A stretch of 64,000 nt of DNA from Clostridiales bacterium. Its GTDB lineage: Bacteria; Bacillota; Clostridia; Christensenellales; Borkfalkiaceae. Positions 1 through 7,838 of the stretch are shown here, in pieces. Location of the stretch: positions 1-64,000 of the forward strand of contig JAFLVN010000004.1 in NCBI GenBank assembly GCA_022508285.1. The letters run 5' to 3'. Below the pieces are notes generated by a model. The model was not told the DNA's origin. It saw only the letters and a list, made by a program, of their open reading frames with translations, and did not search any database. A program made the position numbers and the translations under genes. Position 1 is the stretch's first letter; the number at the start of each line of letters is the position of its first letter.

Positions 1-64
1 TAGCCTAACACACCCCTTTCTCACGTCAAGTGGCTTTCGCGGCATAAACCGCCGTTGATTTGAC

Positions 65-93
65 TTGAACTATTCCGTTATTTTTGATATACT
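65..93 (+). promoter_or_regulatory. Sigma-A promoter for the small ORF at 119
   Basis: The -35 box TTGAAC (65-70) and -10 box TATACT (88-93) are separated by 17 nt. The predicted transcript starts near 100. A TTG that could be read as an upstream start codon at 65 lies inside the -35 box, which argues for translation from 119. Confidence 0.7.
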
Positions 94-118
94 TATCAAA
101 AAACCTTGGAGAAAGAAT

Positions 119-340
119 ATGAATACCAATTTAGATAAATTAATGCTATTTCTAAATCTTACTTCGCCACAAGTATCAAACGAGAAAAAGGAAAAAGAAG
201 TATTTAAAGCGCGTATTGAAGATTTGAATGTTTCTGACTACCATAAGTTTAATATGAAAGCGATTGTCGAAAGCGCACGAACTGAAAACCAAATGTTGGT
301 AGACTTAGGTAATTATATTATAGCCAATGGGCTAATTTAA
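119..340 (+). CDS. Small hypothetical protein, 73 aa
   Basis: I do not recognise this protein. It is 73 residues, charged and mostly helical in character, with no signal peptide or membrane segment. A Lys/Glu-rich patch lies around residues 20-30. The ATG at 119 is preceded by GGAG at 108-111 with a 7-nt spacer and by a good promoter at 65-93, so it is probably expressed as a single gene. It is slightly more AT-rich than the operons that follow. It ends where the tRNA-Glu terminator begins, so the two transcription units converge. Nothing in the context points to a function. Confidence 0.6.
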   Translation: MNTNLDKLMLFLNLTSPQVSNEKKEKEVFKARIEDLNVSDYHKFNMKAIVESARTENQMLVDLGNYIIANGLI

Positions 341-389
341 TAAAGAAAAAACCTAAACCGTGCACCTGTTAGGGTGTTCGATTTAGGTT
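341..389 (-). terminator. Intrinsic terminator of tRNA-Glu
   Basis: Arms AACCTAAA (350-357) and TTTAGGTT (382-389), with an inner CACC/GGTG pairing, form a hairpin. On the minus strand it is followed by TTTTCTTTA. It lies directly downstream of the leftward tRNA. Confidence 0.75.
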
Positions 390-394
390 GGTAG

Positions 395-469
395 TGGTGA
401 CCCTGCCGGGAATCGAACCCGGGATTGAGCCTTGAGAGGGCTCCGTCTTAACCGCTTGACCACAGGGCC
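395..469 (-). tRNA. tRNA-Glu (anticodon CTC)
   Basis: Reading the minus strand, the acceptor stem GGCCCTG/CAGGGTC, D arm, anticodon stem GAGCC/GGCTC with loop CTCTCAA, a 4-nt variable loop and T arm CCGGG-TTCGAAT-CCCGG fold into a complete cloverleaf. Anticodon CTC reads GAG (Glu). The 3' CCA is encoded (395-397). Confidence 0.95.
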
Positions 470-489
470 TTTATTTAAATTGCTTTGTG

Positions 490-518
490 ATTATATCACA
501 TCTGTTTGAGCTTTGCAA
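490..518 (-). promoter_or_regulatory. Sigma-A promoter for tRNA-Glu
   Basis: On the minus strand the -35 box is TTGCAA (513-518), the spacer is 17 nt and the -10 box is TATAAT (490-495), 20 nt before the tRNA 5' end. Confidence 0.8.
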
Positions 519-564
519 GCAAAAATAATACTTGTTAAAAAATTTTTTATAGAGCCATAACCGT

Positions 565-1494
565 CTACAATAGTAAGACCAAAACGGGAATTGTCATAAA
601 GCATATTAAGGTTGAAACCAAAACACTATTCGCCGCAAGTTCCGTTTCCGAGTGGTGCATTTCCGCCAAATTCAATATAATCGAAGCACAGGGCACGGAA
701 GAGAGGATAAGTATGCTTGCCTTAAAAGCAAAGTCGAGCGGAATAAAGTATACCGCAAAATAACAGAACAGCGGAAATACTAAAAGTTTAAAGGCGCATG
801 TAATATAAATAATAGGTCGTGTAAACAATTTTTTAAACGATACGGTCGCAAGGCGGATACCGAGTATTATCATACACAGCGGCGTCGTCATGCTGCCGAG
901 CAGAGATACGCCGTTTAAGAGTAGATCGGGTAAATATTGTTTTACGCCGAAAAAGTACAATGGCAGGGCAACTAAAATACTGAAAGTTGACGGATTTAAT
1001 ATCGCAGATTTAAATGACATAAATTTTTTATCGTTTGTCAAGCAGAAAATTCCCATTGTGAACACAAGAAAATTCATCGATAAAACGTAAACGGAGGAAT
1101 AGCACATAACTTCGGGATTATTCGGTAAAATTGCCTTAACCAAAGGCAACCCGAAAAATCCCACGTTGCCGAGTACCGAGCCAATCGTTAAAATACGAAA
1201 CTTACTATCGGCATATTTTTTGCGGAAAATTAAGTACAAAATGAGCATAAAGGCTATTTGCAATACCAAAGTTACCCCGAAAAATAACGCCATTTTGCCG
1301 AAACCGACCCAAGAAAACTCTAACTGTAAAAAGGAATTTACTATCATGCACGGTGACAATACGTAAATCAAAACGGCGGACATTGTAGATAAATGCTCAG
1401 CCGTTGCCTTTTTAACTTTACACAAAATAAATCCGGGTATAGCGTATAGAAGAGATAATATTACGTTTGAAAGCGCTATAATAAAGCTATCCAT
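565..1494 (-). CDS. AEC-family (auxin efflux carrier-like) transporter
   Basis: A 309-residue, almost entirely hydrophobic protein with about ten membrane segments in two five-helix halves, as in the AEC / Mem_trans family (bile-acid sodium symporter fold). Bacterial members export or take up small carboxylates such as malate or malonate; the substrate cannot be told from sequence. Conserved family features include the N-terminal NVILSLLYAIPGF segment, the LGNVGFFGLPLV motif around residue 108 and a second-half PLCMIILGIRLA segment. It has its own promoter at 1521-1549 and is divergent from the tryptophanase gene, so a link with tryptophan or indole movement is possible but unproven. The ribosome-binding site is weak (AAAGG). 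Confidence 0.85.
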   Translation of the reverse strand: MDSFIIALSNVILSLLYAIPGFILCKVKKATAEHLSTMSAVLIYVLSPCMIVNSFLQLEFSWVGFGKMALFFGVTLVLQIAFMLILYLIFRKKYADSKFRILTIGSVLGNVGFFGLPLVKAILPNNPEVMCYSSVYVLSMNFLVFTMGIFCLTNDKKFMSFKSAILNPSTFSILVALPLYFFGVKQYLPDLLLNGVSLLGSMTTPLCMIILGIRLATVSFKKLFTRPIIYITCAFKLLVFPLFCYFAVYFIPLDFAFKASILILSSVPCASIILNLAEMHHSETELAANSVLVSTLICFMTIPVLVLLL

Positions 1495-1520
1495 AAGTGT
1501 AACCTTTTTTATTCAATGAA

Positions 1521-1549
1521 ATTATACAGCAACTTTATAGGTATGTAAA
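1521..1549 (-). promoter_or_regulatory. Sigma-A promoter for the AEC transporter
   Basis: On the minus strand the -35 box is TTTACA (1544-1549), the spacer is 17 nt and the -10 box is TATAAT (1521-1526). Confidence 0.75.
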
Positions 1550-1589
1550 GAGAATTTAAAATTTTGAGTAAAGTCTTTTCATTTTACTG

Positions 1590-1618
1590 TTGACATTTTC
1601 GCTGGAAAAAGTTAGAAT
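1590..1618 (+). promoter_or_regulatory. Sigma-A promoter for tryptophanase
   Basis: TTGACA (1590-1595), 17-nt spacer, TAGAAT (1613-1618). Transcription should start near 1625, leaving a leader of about 30 nt. That is too short for a tnaC-type leader peptide. Confidence 0.8.
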
Positions 1619-1654
1619 AATATATAAGAAATAATATATAAAGGACAAAGTAAA

Positions 1655-3034
1655 ATGAAACCTATTTATTTCCCCGAACCTTTCAGAATTAAGAGCGTTG
1701 AACCCCTTAAAATGTTGACGAGGGCGGAGCGCGAAAAGAAGATTGCCGATGCGGATTACAACGTATTCTACCTTGCATCCCAAGACGTGTACATTGACTT
1801 GCTTACTGACAGTGGAACAGGAGCAATGAGCTCACAGCAGTGGGCAGGCGTAATGATGGGCGACGAGTCCTACGCCGGTGCAGACTGCTACTACAAAGTG
1901 CAGGATACTGCCAAAAAGATATTCGGTATGCCGTACATTCAGCTTGTTCACCAGGGCAGAGCGGCAGAAAAGGTACTTTTAGGCATATTGCTCAGCGGCA
2001 AGAAGTACGCAATCTCCAACATGCACTTCGATACCACACGTGCACACGTAGAGCTTGCGGGAGCCCGCGCTATCGACTGCGTAGTGCCCGAAGCGCTTGA
2101 TACCACAAAGTACTACGACTTCAAGGGCAACATGGACTGCAAGAGACTCGAGCAGTACATAAAAGAGCTCGGTGCAGAGAATATCGGCGTAATTATAATG
2201 ACGATAACCAACAACTCCGCCGGCGGTCAGCCCGTATCTGTTGAAAATATCCGCCAGACCCGCAAAATTGCGCACAAGCACGGCATTAAATTTATGATTG
2301 ACGCTGCACGCTATGCCGAAAACTCCTATTTTGTAAAGCAGCGTGAGCCCGAGTTCAAGAACAGCACGATAGATGAAATTATAAAAGCCATCTTCGAGGA
2401 TGCGGATTGCTTTACAATGAGCTCCAAAAAGGACGCAATCGTCAACATGGGCGGTCTTGTAGGTTGCCGTGACAAGGCATTGTTCGAGCTTATTAAGCAG
2501 CGCACAATCTCTTTCGAAGGCTTCATAACCTACGGCGGTATGTCCGGACGCGACATAGAAGCGCTTGCAATCGGACTTCAAGAGGGTATCGACGAAAACT
2601 ATCTCAAATACCGCATAGGTCAGATGCAGTATCTTGCCGCTCGTCTCGACGAGGCGGGAATTGCTTATCAGAGCCCCGTAGGCGGTCATGCAGTGTTCAT
2701 CGACGCTAAAAAGCTTCTTCCTCATATTCCTTACCATGAATTCCCCGCACAGGCGCTCGCAATCGAGCTCTATAAGGAAGCGGGAATCCGTGCATGCGAC
2801 ATAGGTTCGTACATGCTCGGCAACGACCCCGATACCGGCAAGCAGCTTGAAGCCGAGTTTGAATTTACAAGGCTTGCAATTCCCCGCCGTGTATACACGC
2901 AGTCCCACCTCGACGTAATTGCCGACGCACTTATAAACATTAAGGAGCGTGCTTCGGAAATCAAGGGTTACAAGATAGTGGAAGAACCCCCGATTCTGCG
3001 CCACTTCACCGCTAAACTCCGTCCTATTAAATAA
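1655..3034 (+). CDS. tnaA: Tryptophanase (L-tryptophan indole-lyase)
   Basis: A 459-residue PLP-dependent beta-eliminating lyase, predicted to split tryptophan into indole, pyruvate and ammonia in the cytoplasm. The PLP lysine is in SSKKD (Lys259), and SAGGQPVS and the VGGHAVF segment are typical of the family. Tryptophanase and tyrosine phenol-lyase are close relatives. Here Asp126 (HFDTTR), Ile383 (ACDIGS) and His450 (ILRHFTAK) occupy positions that are Thr, Arg and Phe in tyrosine phenol-lyase, so tryptophanase is the better call. The SD GGA lies 9 nt before the ATG. It is monocistronic, with its own promoter and terminator. No tnaB permease and no tnaC leader are adjacent. Confidence 0.92.
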   Translation: MKPIYFPEPFRIKSVEPLKMLTRAEREKKIADADYNVFYLASQDVYIDLLTDSGTGAMSSQQWAGVMMGDESYAGADCYYKVQDTAKKIFGMPYIQLVHQGRAAEKVLLGILLSGKKYAISNMHFDTTRAHVELAGARAIDCVVPEALDTTKYYDFKGNMDCKRLEQYIKELGAENIGVIIMTITNNSAGGQPVSVENIRQTRKIAHKHGIKFMIDAARYAENSYFVKQREPEFKNSTIDEIIKAIFEDADCFTMSSKKDAIVNMGGLVGCRDKALFELIKQRTISFEGFITYGGMSGRDIEALAIGLQEGIDENYLKYRIGQMQYLAARLDEAGIAYQSPVGGHAVFIDAKKLLPHIPYHEFPAQALAIELYKEAGIRACDIGSYMLGNDPDTGKQLEAEFEFTRLAIPRRVYTQSHLDVIADALINIKERASEIKGYKIVEEPPILRHFTAKLRPIK

Positions 3035-3055
3035 TATATTTGAAGTGTAAAAACC

Positions 3056-3092
3056 AACGCCCGCAAGCTTGTGCTTGCGGGCGTTTTGTTCT
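3056..3092 (+). terminator. Intrinsic terminator after tnaA
   Basis: A 13-bp perfect stem (arms 3056-3068 and 3073-3085, AACGCCCGCAAGC) with a TTGT loop is followed by a T-rich tail. Confidence 0.9.
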
Positions 3093-3133
3093 TATATTTC
3101 ACCTAAATTTCGTTTAAGCTATCCGTAATGAAT

Positions 3134-3162
3134 TTGACATTATTTAAATATAATACTATAAT
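3134..3162 (+). promoter_or_regulatory. Sigma-A promoter for the ABC exporter operon
   Basis: TTGACA (3134-3139), 17-nt spacer, TATAAT (3157-3162): a perfect consensus, so strong constitutive expression is likely. Confidence 0.9.
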
Positions 3163-3201
3163 TGTGTCTATTGATGTGTAAAAGTAATTTGTGGTGAGTG
3201 A

Positions 3202-5031
3202 ATGATTAAAACTCTGATTAAAAGCATAAGGGAATATAAATTTCCAACCCTTCTTTCGCCGCTTTTTGTGTCGTTTGAAGTAATTTTGGAATGCATGTTG
3301 CCCTTTGTAATTGCCGAGCTTGTCAGTTCAGTTAAGCGAGGTGTTGTGCTTTGGGGCGGCTGGACTTGGCAGACCTTCGGTATAGGACAGTTTGCGCTCA
3401 TTCTTGTGCTTATGTCAGTTGTATCCCTTGCATGCGGTGCGCTTGCCGGCGCATTCTGTGCAAAGGCGGCGGCAGGCTTTGCAAAAAATCTGCGCAAGGA
3501 TATGTATTATAGAGTACAGGATTTTTCCTTTGAAAATATAGATAAATTTTCAACTTCTTCCTTAGTTACCCGTATGACTACGGACGTTACAAACGTTCAG
3601 TTTGCGTTCATGATGATAATCCGTACGGCAATAAGGTGTCCGCTGATGATGATTTTTTCGGCGGTAATGGCTTTTATTATGGGCGGAAATCTTGCCTGGA
3701 TTTTTGTCGGAGTAATGATACCGCTTTCGCTTATTTTAGCTTTGGTAATGTGGAAGACTCTGCCCTTTTTCAGACGTATTTTCCGCAAGTACGACAACCT
3801 TAACGAATCCATACAAGAGAACGTTAAGGGAATACGTGTTGTCAAGTCCTATGTTAGAGAGGAGTACGAAAAGGAAAAATTCAACCGTGCGGCAACCGAA
3901 CTGCAAATTAATTTTACCAAAGCCGAAAGGATTCTTGCATTGAATAACCCCGTAATGCAGTTCTTTTTCTACGGCGTATTGTCTTCAATACTTTTTATAG
4001 GCTCATATCTTGTCCTTGATAATATTTCAGTCGGTTTCGGCGCAAGCCTCAATTCGGAATCTATTTCCCAGCTCATCGTTTACGGAATGCAGATTTTAAT
4101 GTCGCTTATGATGTTTTCCATGATATTCGCCATGGTAACAATGTCTATAGAGAGCGCCCGCCGTATATGTGAAGTTTTAAACGAGGAGAGTACGCTGCAC
4201 AGCCCCGAAAACGCAATACACGAAGTTGAAGACGGTTCAATCGACTTCAACAACGTAAGCTTTAAATATTCGGCAAATGCTGAGAAAAATGTGTTGGAAG
4301 GTATAAACCTGCATATAAATTCTGGCGAGACAATCGGAATTATAGGCGGCACGGGTTCTTCCAAGACCTCGCTTGTAAATCTGATTTCACGCCTATACGA
4401 CGTGACGGAAGGAAGCGTAAAAGTGGGGGCAAGGGACGTAAAGGAGTACGATCTCGAATCACTCCGCAATCAGGTTGCAGTTGTGTTGCAGAAAAACGAG
4501 CTTTTCTCGGGTACGATAAAGGAAAATCTCCGTTGGGGCAATCCCGATGCTTCCGACGAAGAACTGGTTGAAGCCTGCAAGCTTGCACAGGCAGACGAAT
4601 TTATACAGACCTTCCCCGATAAATACGACACTCATATCGAGCAGGGCGGCACCAACGTTTCGGGTGGACAGAAGCAGAGGCTCTGCATTGCCCGTGCGCT
4701 TTTAAAAAAGCCCAAAATTCTCATTTTGGACGACTCGACTTCGGCAGTCGATACGCACACGGACGCACTTATCCGTAAGGCTTTCCGAGAATACATTCCG
4801 TCTACAACAAAAATTATAATAGCACAGCGCACTTCTTCTGTTGAAGACGCCGACCGCATAATAATTATGGATAACGGCAAAATAGACGCGGTCGGAACTC
4901 ACACGGAGCTCTTGGGCAAAAACGCAATATATACCGAAGTCTACAACACCCAAAATAAGGGTGGCAAGGCGGTAGCGTCGCTCAGCGAAATGGAAAATAA
5001 TGAGGGAGGTGAATCAAATGCCGCCCATTAA
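3202..5031 (+). CDS. ABC exporter half-transporter, degenerate-site subunit
   Basis: A 609-residue fusion of a six-helix membrane domain (about residues 15-320) and an ATPase domain (345-590), of the multidrug/lipid exporter type. The signature VSGGQ (486-490) is intact. The Walker A is GGTGSSKT (about 382-389, usual second G of GxGK replaced by S), the residue after the Walker B aspartate is Asp511 instead of the catalytic Glu, and the H-loop His is Gln542 (AQRTSS). This is the pattern of the non-hydrolysing partner of heterodimeric exporters such as TM287/288, BmrCD and LmrCD. The start is preceded by GGTGAG. The next gene overlaps its 3' end by 14 nt. The substrate is unknown. Confidence 0.9.
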   Translation: MIKTLIKSIREYKFPTLLSPLFVSFEVILECMLPFVIAELVSSVKRGVVLWGGWTWQTFGIGQFALILVLMSVVSLACGALAGAFCAKAAAGFAKNLRKDMYYRVQDFSFENIDKFSTSSLVTRMTTDVTNVQFAFMMIIRTAIRCPLMMIFSAVMAFIMGGNLAWIFVGVMIPLSLILALVMWKTLPFFRRIFRKYDNLNESIQENVKGIRVVKSYVREEYEKEKFNRAATELQINFTKAERILALNNPVMQFFFYGVLSSILFIGSYLVLDNISVGFGASLNSESISQLIVYGMQILMSLMMFSMIFAMVTMSIESARRICEVLNEESTLHSPENAIHEVEDGSIDFNNVSFKYSANAEKNVLEGINLHINSGETIGIIGGTGSSKTSLVNLISRLYDVTEGSVKVGARDVKEYDLESLRNQVAVVLQKNELFSGTIKENLRWGNPDASDEELVEACKLAQADEFIQTFPDKYDTHIEQGGTNVSGGQKQRLCIARALLKKPKILILDDSTSAVDTHTDALIRKAFREYIPSTTKIIIAQRTSSVEDADRIIIMDNGKIDAVGTHTELLGKNAIYTEVYNTQNKGGKAVASLSEMENNEGGESNAAH

Positions 5032-6964
5032 ACGTCCCGCTATGAAGGCGCCCCGCGGCACCTTTAAAAGATTAATAAAGTTACTTTTCCGTTTCTATCC
5101 CGTAATGATGCCGGTAACTTTGATACTCATAATTTTCAACGCCATAGTAAGCGCACTTCCCGCACTGTTTATGGGGCAGATTTACGGTGTGCTCGAAGCG
5201 GCAGAAGAAGCGAGAAAAGCAGGCGAGGTTGTTGCTTGGGCTGACTACGGCGGGCAGATAACCACCACAATGCTTACCCTTATCGGGCTCTACCTGCTTT
5301 CGCTTGCGGCGGGTGCGGTAGATAAACAGATGATGGCAATAATGACTCAGGGCTTTTTGAAAAAAATGCGCTGTCAAATGTTTGACGATATGCAGGATTT
5401 GCCCATTCGTTACTTCGATACGCATACACACGGCAATATAATGAGCTATTATACCAACGATATAGACGCACTCCGCCAAATGATTTCACAGTCTTTGCCC
5501 AATCTTCTGACTTCGGGCATAATGTGCATAACAGTCTTTATAATCATGCTGCTTTACAGCGTATGGCTGACGCTCATTATGTTCGGCGGAATAATACTGA
5601 TTCTGTTTGTCACCAAAATCGTCGGCGGTGGAGCGGGAAAATATTTCCTCGGTCAGCAGAGAGCCGTTGCGAGAACGGAAGGCTTTATCGAAGAGATGAT
5701 GAACGGACAGAAGGTCGTAAAGGTATTCTGTCACGAGGAACAGGCAAAGGCAGACTTCGACAAAGTCAACGAACAGCTTTTCGACCAGTCTAACCGTGCA
5801 AACCGCTATGCCAATATGCTTATGCCGATTTTGGGTAATATCGGTCACATATTATACGTAATACTTGCGCTTGTCGGCGGCATGTTTATAATTCAAGGCG
5901 TCTACAACGTAAGTCTTAATCCGGAATATATAGGAGCGCTTACAACTCTTGCCGGGATAACAATGCTGCTTGCTTTCCTGCAAGCTGCAAGGCAGTTTTC
6001 TAACAATATCAATCAGGTTTCCAATCAGGTCAACTCCGTCGTTATGGGACTTGCGGGTGCAGCCCGTCTGTTTGCACTCATCGATGAAAAGCCCGAAGAA
6101 GACGAAGGGTTCGTTACTCTCGTTAACGTAAAAGAAGAGAAAGGTCAGCTTGTGGAAAGCGGCGAGCGTACGGGAATCTGGGCTTGGAAATATCCCAACA
6201 AGGAAGACGGTTCGGTAACTTACGTTCGTCTTGCGGGCGATATAAGAATGTCCGAAGTCGACTTCGGCTACAATCCCGAAAAGATTGTACTGCACGATAT
6301 TTCGCTGTATGCAAAGCCCGGTCAAAAGGTTGCCTTTGTGGGAGCGACGGGCGCAGGTAAAACTACTATCACTAACCTTCTCACAAGATTTTACGACATT
6401 GCCGACGGCAAAATTTTGTATGACGGTATAAACGTAAATGAGATTAAAAAAGGTGAACTTCGCCGGGCGATAGGCATGGTATTGCAGGATACCAACCTGT
6501 TTACGGGCACGGTTATGGATAATATCCGCTACGGCAGGCTCGCTGCTTCCGACGAAGACTGTATTGCGGCGGCAAAACTTGCAGGCGCCGACGACTTTAT
6601 AACAAGACTTCCCGAGGGCTACAACACAATGCTCCGTCAGAACGGCGCAAACCTTTCTCAGGGTCAGCGACAGCTTTTATCCATTGCCCGTGCCGCCGTT
6701 GCAGACCCGCCCGTAATGATTTTGGACGAAGCGACCAGCTCTATCGATACACGCACCGAGGCAATAGTTCAAAGAGGTATGGATAAACTTATGGAGGGCA
6801 GAACGGTGTTTGTAATAGCGCACAGACTGTCCACCGTAAAGAATTCCAACGCCATAATGGTACTTGAAAACGGCAGAATAATAGAGCGAGGCAACCACGA
6901 ACAGCTCATCGCTCAACAAGGCAAGTACTATCAGTTATATACAGGTGCATTCGAATTAGAATAA
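5018..6964 (+). CDS. ABC exporter half-transporter, catalytic-site subunit
   Basis: A 648-residue partner of the preceding gene. It has a six-helix exporter membrane domain (about 20-345), a linker of about 60 residues, then an ATPase domain with Walker A GATGAGKT (442-449), Walker B ending in LDE (Glu571) and an H-loop His602 (AHRLST). Its signature is LSQGQ (546-550) instead of LSGGQ. The two subunits therefore complement each other: its own Walker motifs with the partner's VSGGQ form the active site, and the other site is degenerate. The start at 5018 is chosen over 5000 because GGGAGG at 5004-5009 sits 8 nt upstream. The substrate cannot be inferred. Confidence 0.9.
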   Translation: MPPIKRPAMKAPRGTFKRLIKLLFRFYPVMMPVTLILIIFNAIVSALPALFMGQIYGVLEAAEEARKAGEVVAWADYGGQITTTMLTLIGLYLLSLAAGAVDKQMMAIMTQGFLKKMRCQMFDDMQDLPIRYFDTHTHGNIMSYYTNDIDALRQMISQSLPNLLTSGIMCITVFIIMLLYSVWLTLIMFGGIILILFVTKIVGGGAGKYFLGQQRAVARTEGFIEEMMNGQKVVKVFCHEEQAKADFDKVNEQLFDQSNRANRYANMLMPILGNIGHILYVILALVGGMFIIQGVYNVSLNPEYIGALTTLAGITMLLAFLQAARQFSNNINQVSNQVNSVVMGLAGAARLFALIDEKPEEDEGFVTLVNVKEEKGQLVESGERTGIWAWKYPNKEDGSVTYVRLAGDIRMSEVDFGYNPEKIVLHDISLYAKPGQKVAFVGATGAGKTTITNLLTRFYDIADGKILYDGINVNEIKKGELRRAIGMVLQDTNLFTGTVMDNIRYGRLAASDEDCIAAAKLAGADDFITRLPEGYNTMLRQNGANLSQGQRQLLSIARAAVADPPVMILDEATSSIDTRTEAIVQRGMDKLMEGRTVFVIAHRLSTVKNSNAIMVLENGRIIERGNHEQLIAQQGKYYQLYTGAFELE

Positions 6965-7025
6965 ACTTTGTATAAACTTGTTTCTCCAAAGTTTGTTAAT
7001 TAAAAAGTAATTGGACAAATTATAT

Positions 7026-7072
7026 AAAACATACACTATACAACCGACGTTTAGGGGTATAGTGTATGTTTT
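7026..7072 (+). promoter_or_regulatory. Perfect 16-bp inverted repeat over the sigK start, with sigma-E/K-like -10
   Basis: Arms 7026-7041 and 7057-7072 are exact reverse complements (AAAACATACACTATAC) around a 15-nt loop. The left arm contains CATACACTA (7030-7038), which fits the -10 consensus of both sigma-E (CATACAnT) and sigma-K (CATAnnnTA). No convincing -35 was found at the expected spacing. The loop carries the SD (TTAGGGG, 7051-7057) and the right arm contains the ATG (7066). The hairpin is followed by TTTTTTGATTTTTT, so it could also act as a terminator for the upstream exporter operon. Confidence 0.7.
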
Positions 7073-7770
7073 TTGATTTTTTAGGACTGCTTTTTTCCAA
7101 AATATTTTTCTTTACGGGGCTTGTGCAGAACAAGGGCACTTTCCCCAAACCTCTCTCCCCGCAGGACGAAAAAAAGTACCTTGCGCTTGCAAGAGAGGGA
7201 AACAAAGAGGCAAAGGAAATTTTAATTAAGCACAACATGCGGCTTGTAGCGCACGTCGTGAAAAAATATTCTGGAGCTGCGGAGACGGACGACCTTATTT
7301 CAGTCGGCTCGATAGGGCTCATAAAGGCAATAAACACCTTTCAGGAGGGCAAGGGCACGGCGCTCGCCACGTATACCGCAAGGTGCATAGAAAACGAAAT
7401 TCTCATGCTTTTACGCTCGGGTAAAAAACATAAAAACAACGTTTCGCTCACCGACCCCGTCGGCACCGATAAGGACGGCAACGAGCTCACTTTAATGGAT
7501 TTGCTTTCAGAAAAGGAAGAAAACGTGTTTTCGCAAGTTGAAAAGAGTATTCAGCGGGAAAAATTTATTGCCGTGCTTAAAAAATTTCTCAATGAGCGGG
7601 AGTTTACGATTATTTCGCTCCGCTACGGACTTGAGGACGGCACGGCATTGCCCCAACGGGAAGTAGCAAAAAAACTCGGAATTTCCCGCAGCTACATATC
7701 CCGAATAGAAAAGCGTGCCATAGAAAAAGCCCGTGAAAACCTCAATAAGGACGATTTCATAACCGATTAA
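7066..7770 (+). CDS. sigK: RNA polymerase sporulation pro-sigma-K factor
   Basis: A 234-residue sigma-70 family factor resembling B. subtilis sigma-K, the late mother-cell sigma factor. It begins with a hydrophobic pro-sequence (residues 1 to about 22, FFDFLGLLFSKIFFFTGLV) that in known systems anchors pro-sigma-K in membrane until SpoIVFB cleavage. Region 2 follows, with the NMRLVAHVVKKY, DLISVGSIGLIKA and ARCIENEILM segments, then region 4 ending in the helix-turn-helix REVAKKLGISRSYISRIEKRA. The gene is intact, with no skin-like insertion, which suggests that the organism forms spores or did recently. The start lies inside the inverted repeat at 7026-7072. Confidence 0.93.
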   Translation: MFFDFLGLLFSKIFFFTGLVQNKGTFPKPLSPQDEKKYLALAREGNKEAKEILIKHNMRLVAHVVKKYSGAAETDDLISVGSIGLIKAINTFQEGKGTALATYTARCIENEILMLLRSGKKHKNNVSLTDPVGTDKDGNELTLMDLLSEKEENVFSQVEKSIQREKFIAVLKKFLNEREFTIISLRYGLEDGTALPQREVAKKLGISRSYISRIEKRAIEKARENLNKDDFITD

Positions 7771-7772
7771 AC

Positions 7773-7802
7773 TTGACAAAGTCCGCCTGTGTTTGCTATA
7801 TT
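7773..7802 (+). promoter_or_regulatory. Sigma-A promoter for tyrS
   Basis: TTGACA (7773-7778), 18-nt spacer, TATATT (7797-7802). The leader of about 30 nt is too short for a T-box. A TTG at 7773 that could be called a start codon is part of the -35 box. Confidence 0.75.
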
Positions 7803-7838
7803 TTTATTGATATAAATTTAAAGCACAGGTGCATTGAA

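Noticed and set aside
1-60. Partial gene at the window start
   Set aside because: The first 60 bases contain stops and a short GCGG/CCGC dyad but no recognisable coding sequence. They may be the tail of an upstream unit, and nothing can be assigned.
1979-3004. A 341-codon open frame antisense to tryptophanase
   Set aside because: It lies wholly within a well-conserved gene, its translation is Cys/Tyr/Val-rich without family resemblance, and it has no SD or promoter. It is a shadow of the coding frame.
1655-3034. Calling the lyase tyrosine phenol-lyase
   Set aside because: Asp126, Ile383 and His450 replace the Thr, Arg and Phe that define tyrosine phenol-lyase, and the C-terminal LRHFTAK is the tryptophanase form.
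7026-7072. Treating the inverted repeat before sigK as only an intrinsic terminator of the ABC operon
   Set aside because: The stem is AT-rich, and it contains a sigma-E/K-like -10 and the sigK start codon, so a purely terminator role is not sufficient. Termination is still possible as one function.
7771-7838. T-box riboswitch ahead of tyrS
   Set aside because: The leader between the promoter and the ATG is only about 30 nt, and no T-box sequence or terminator is present.
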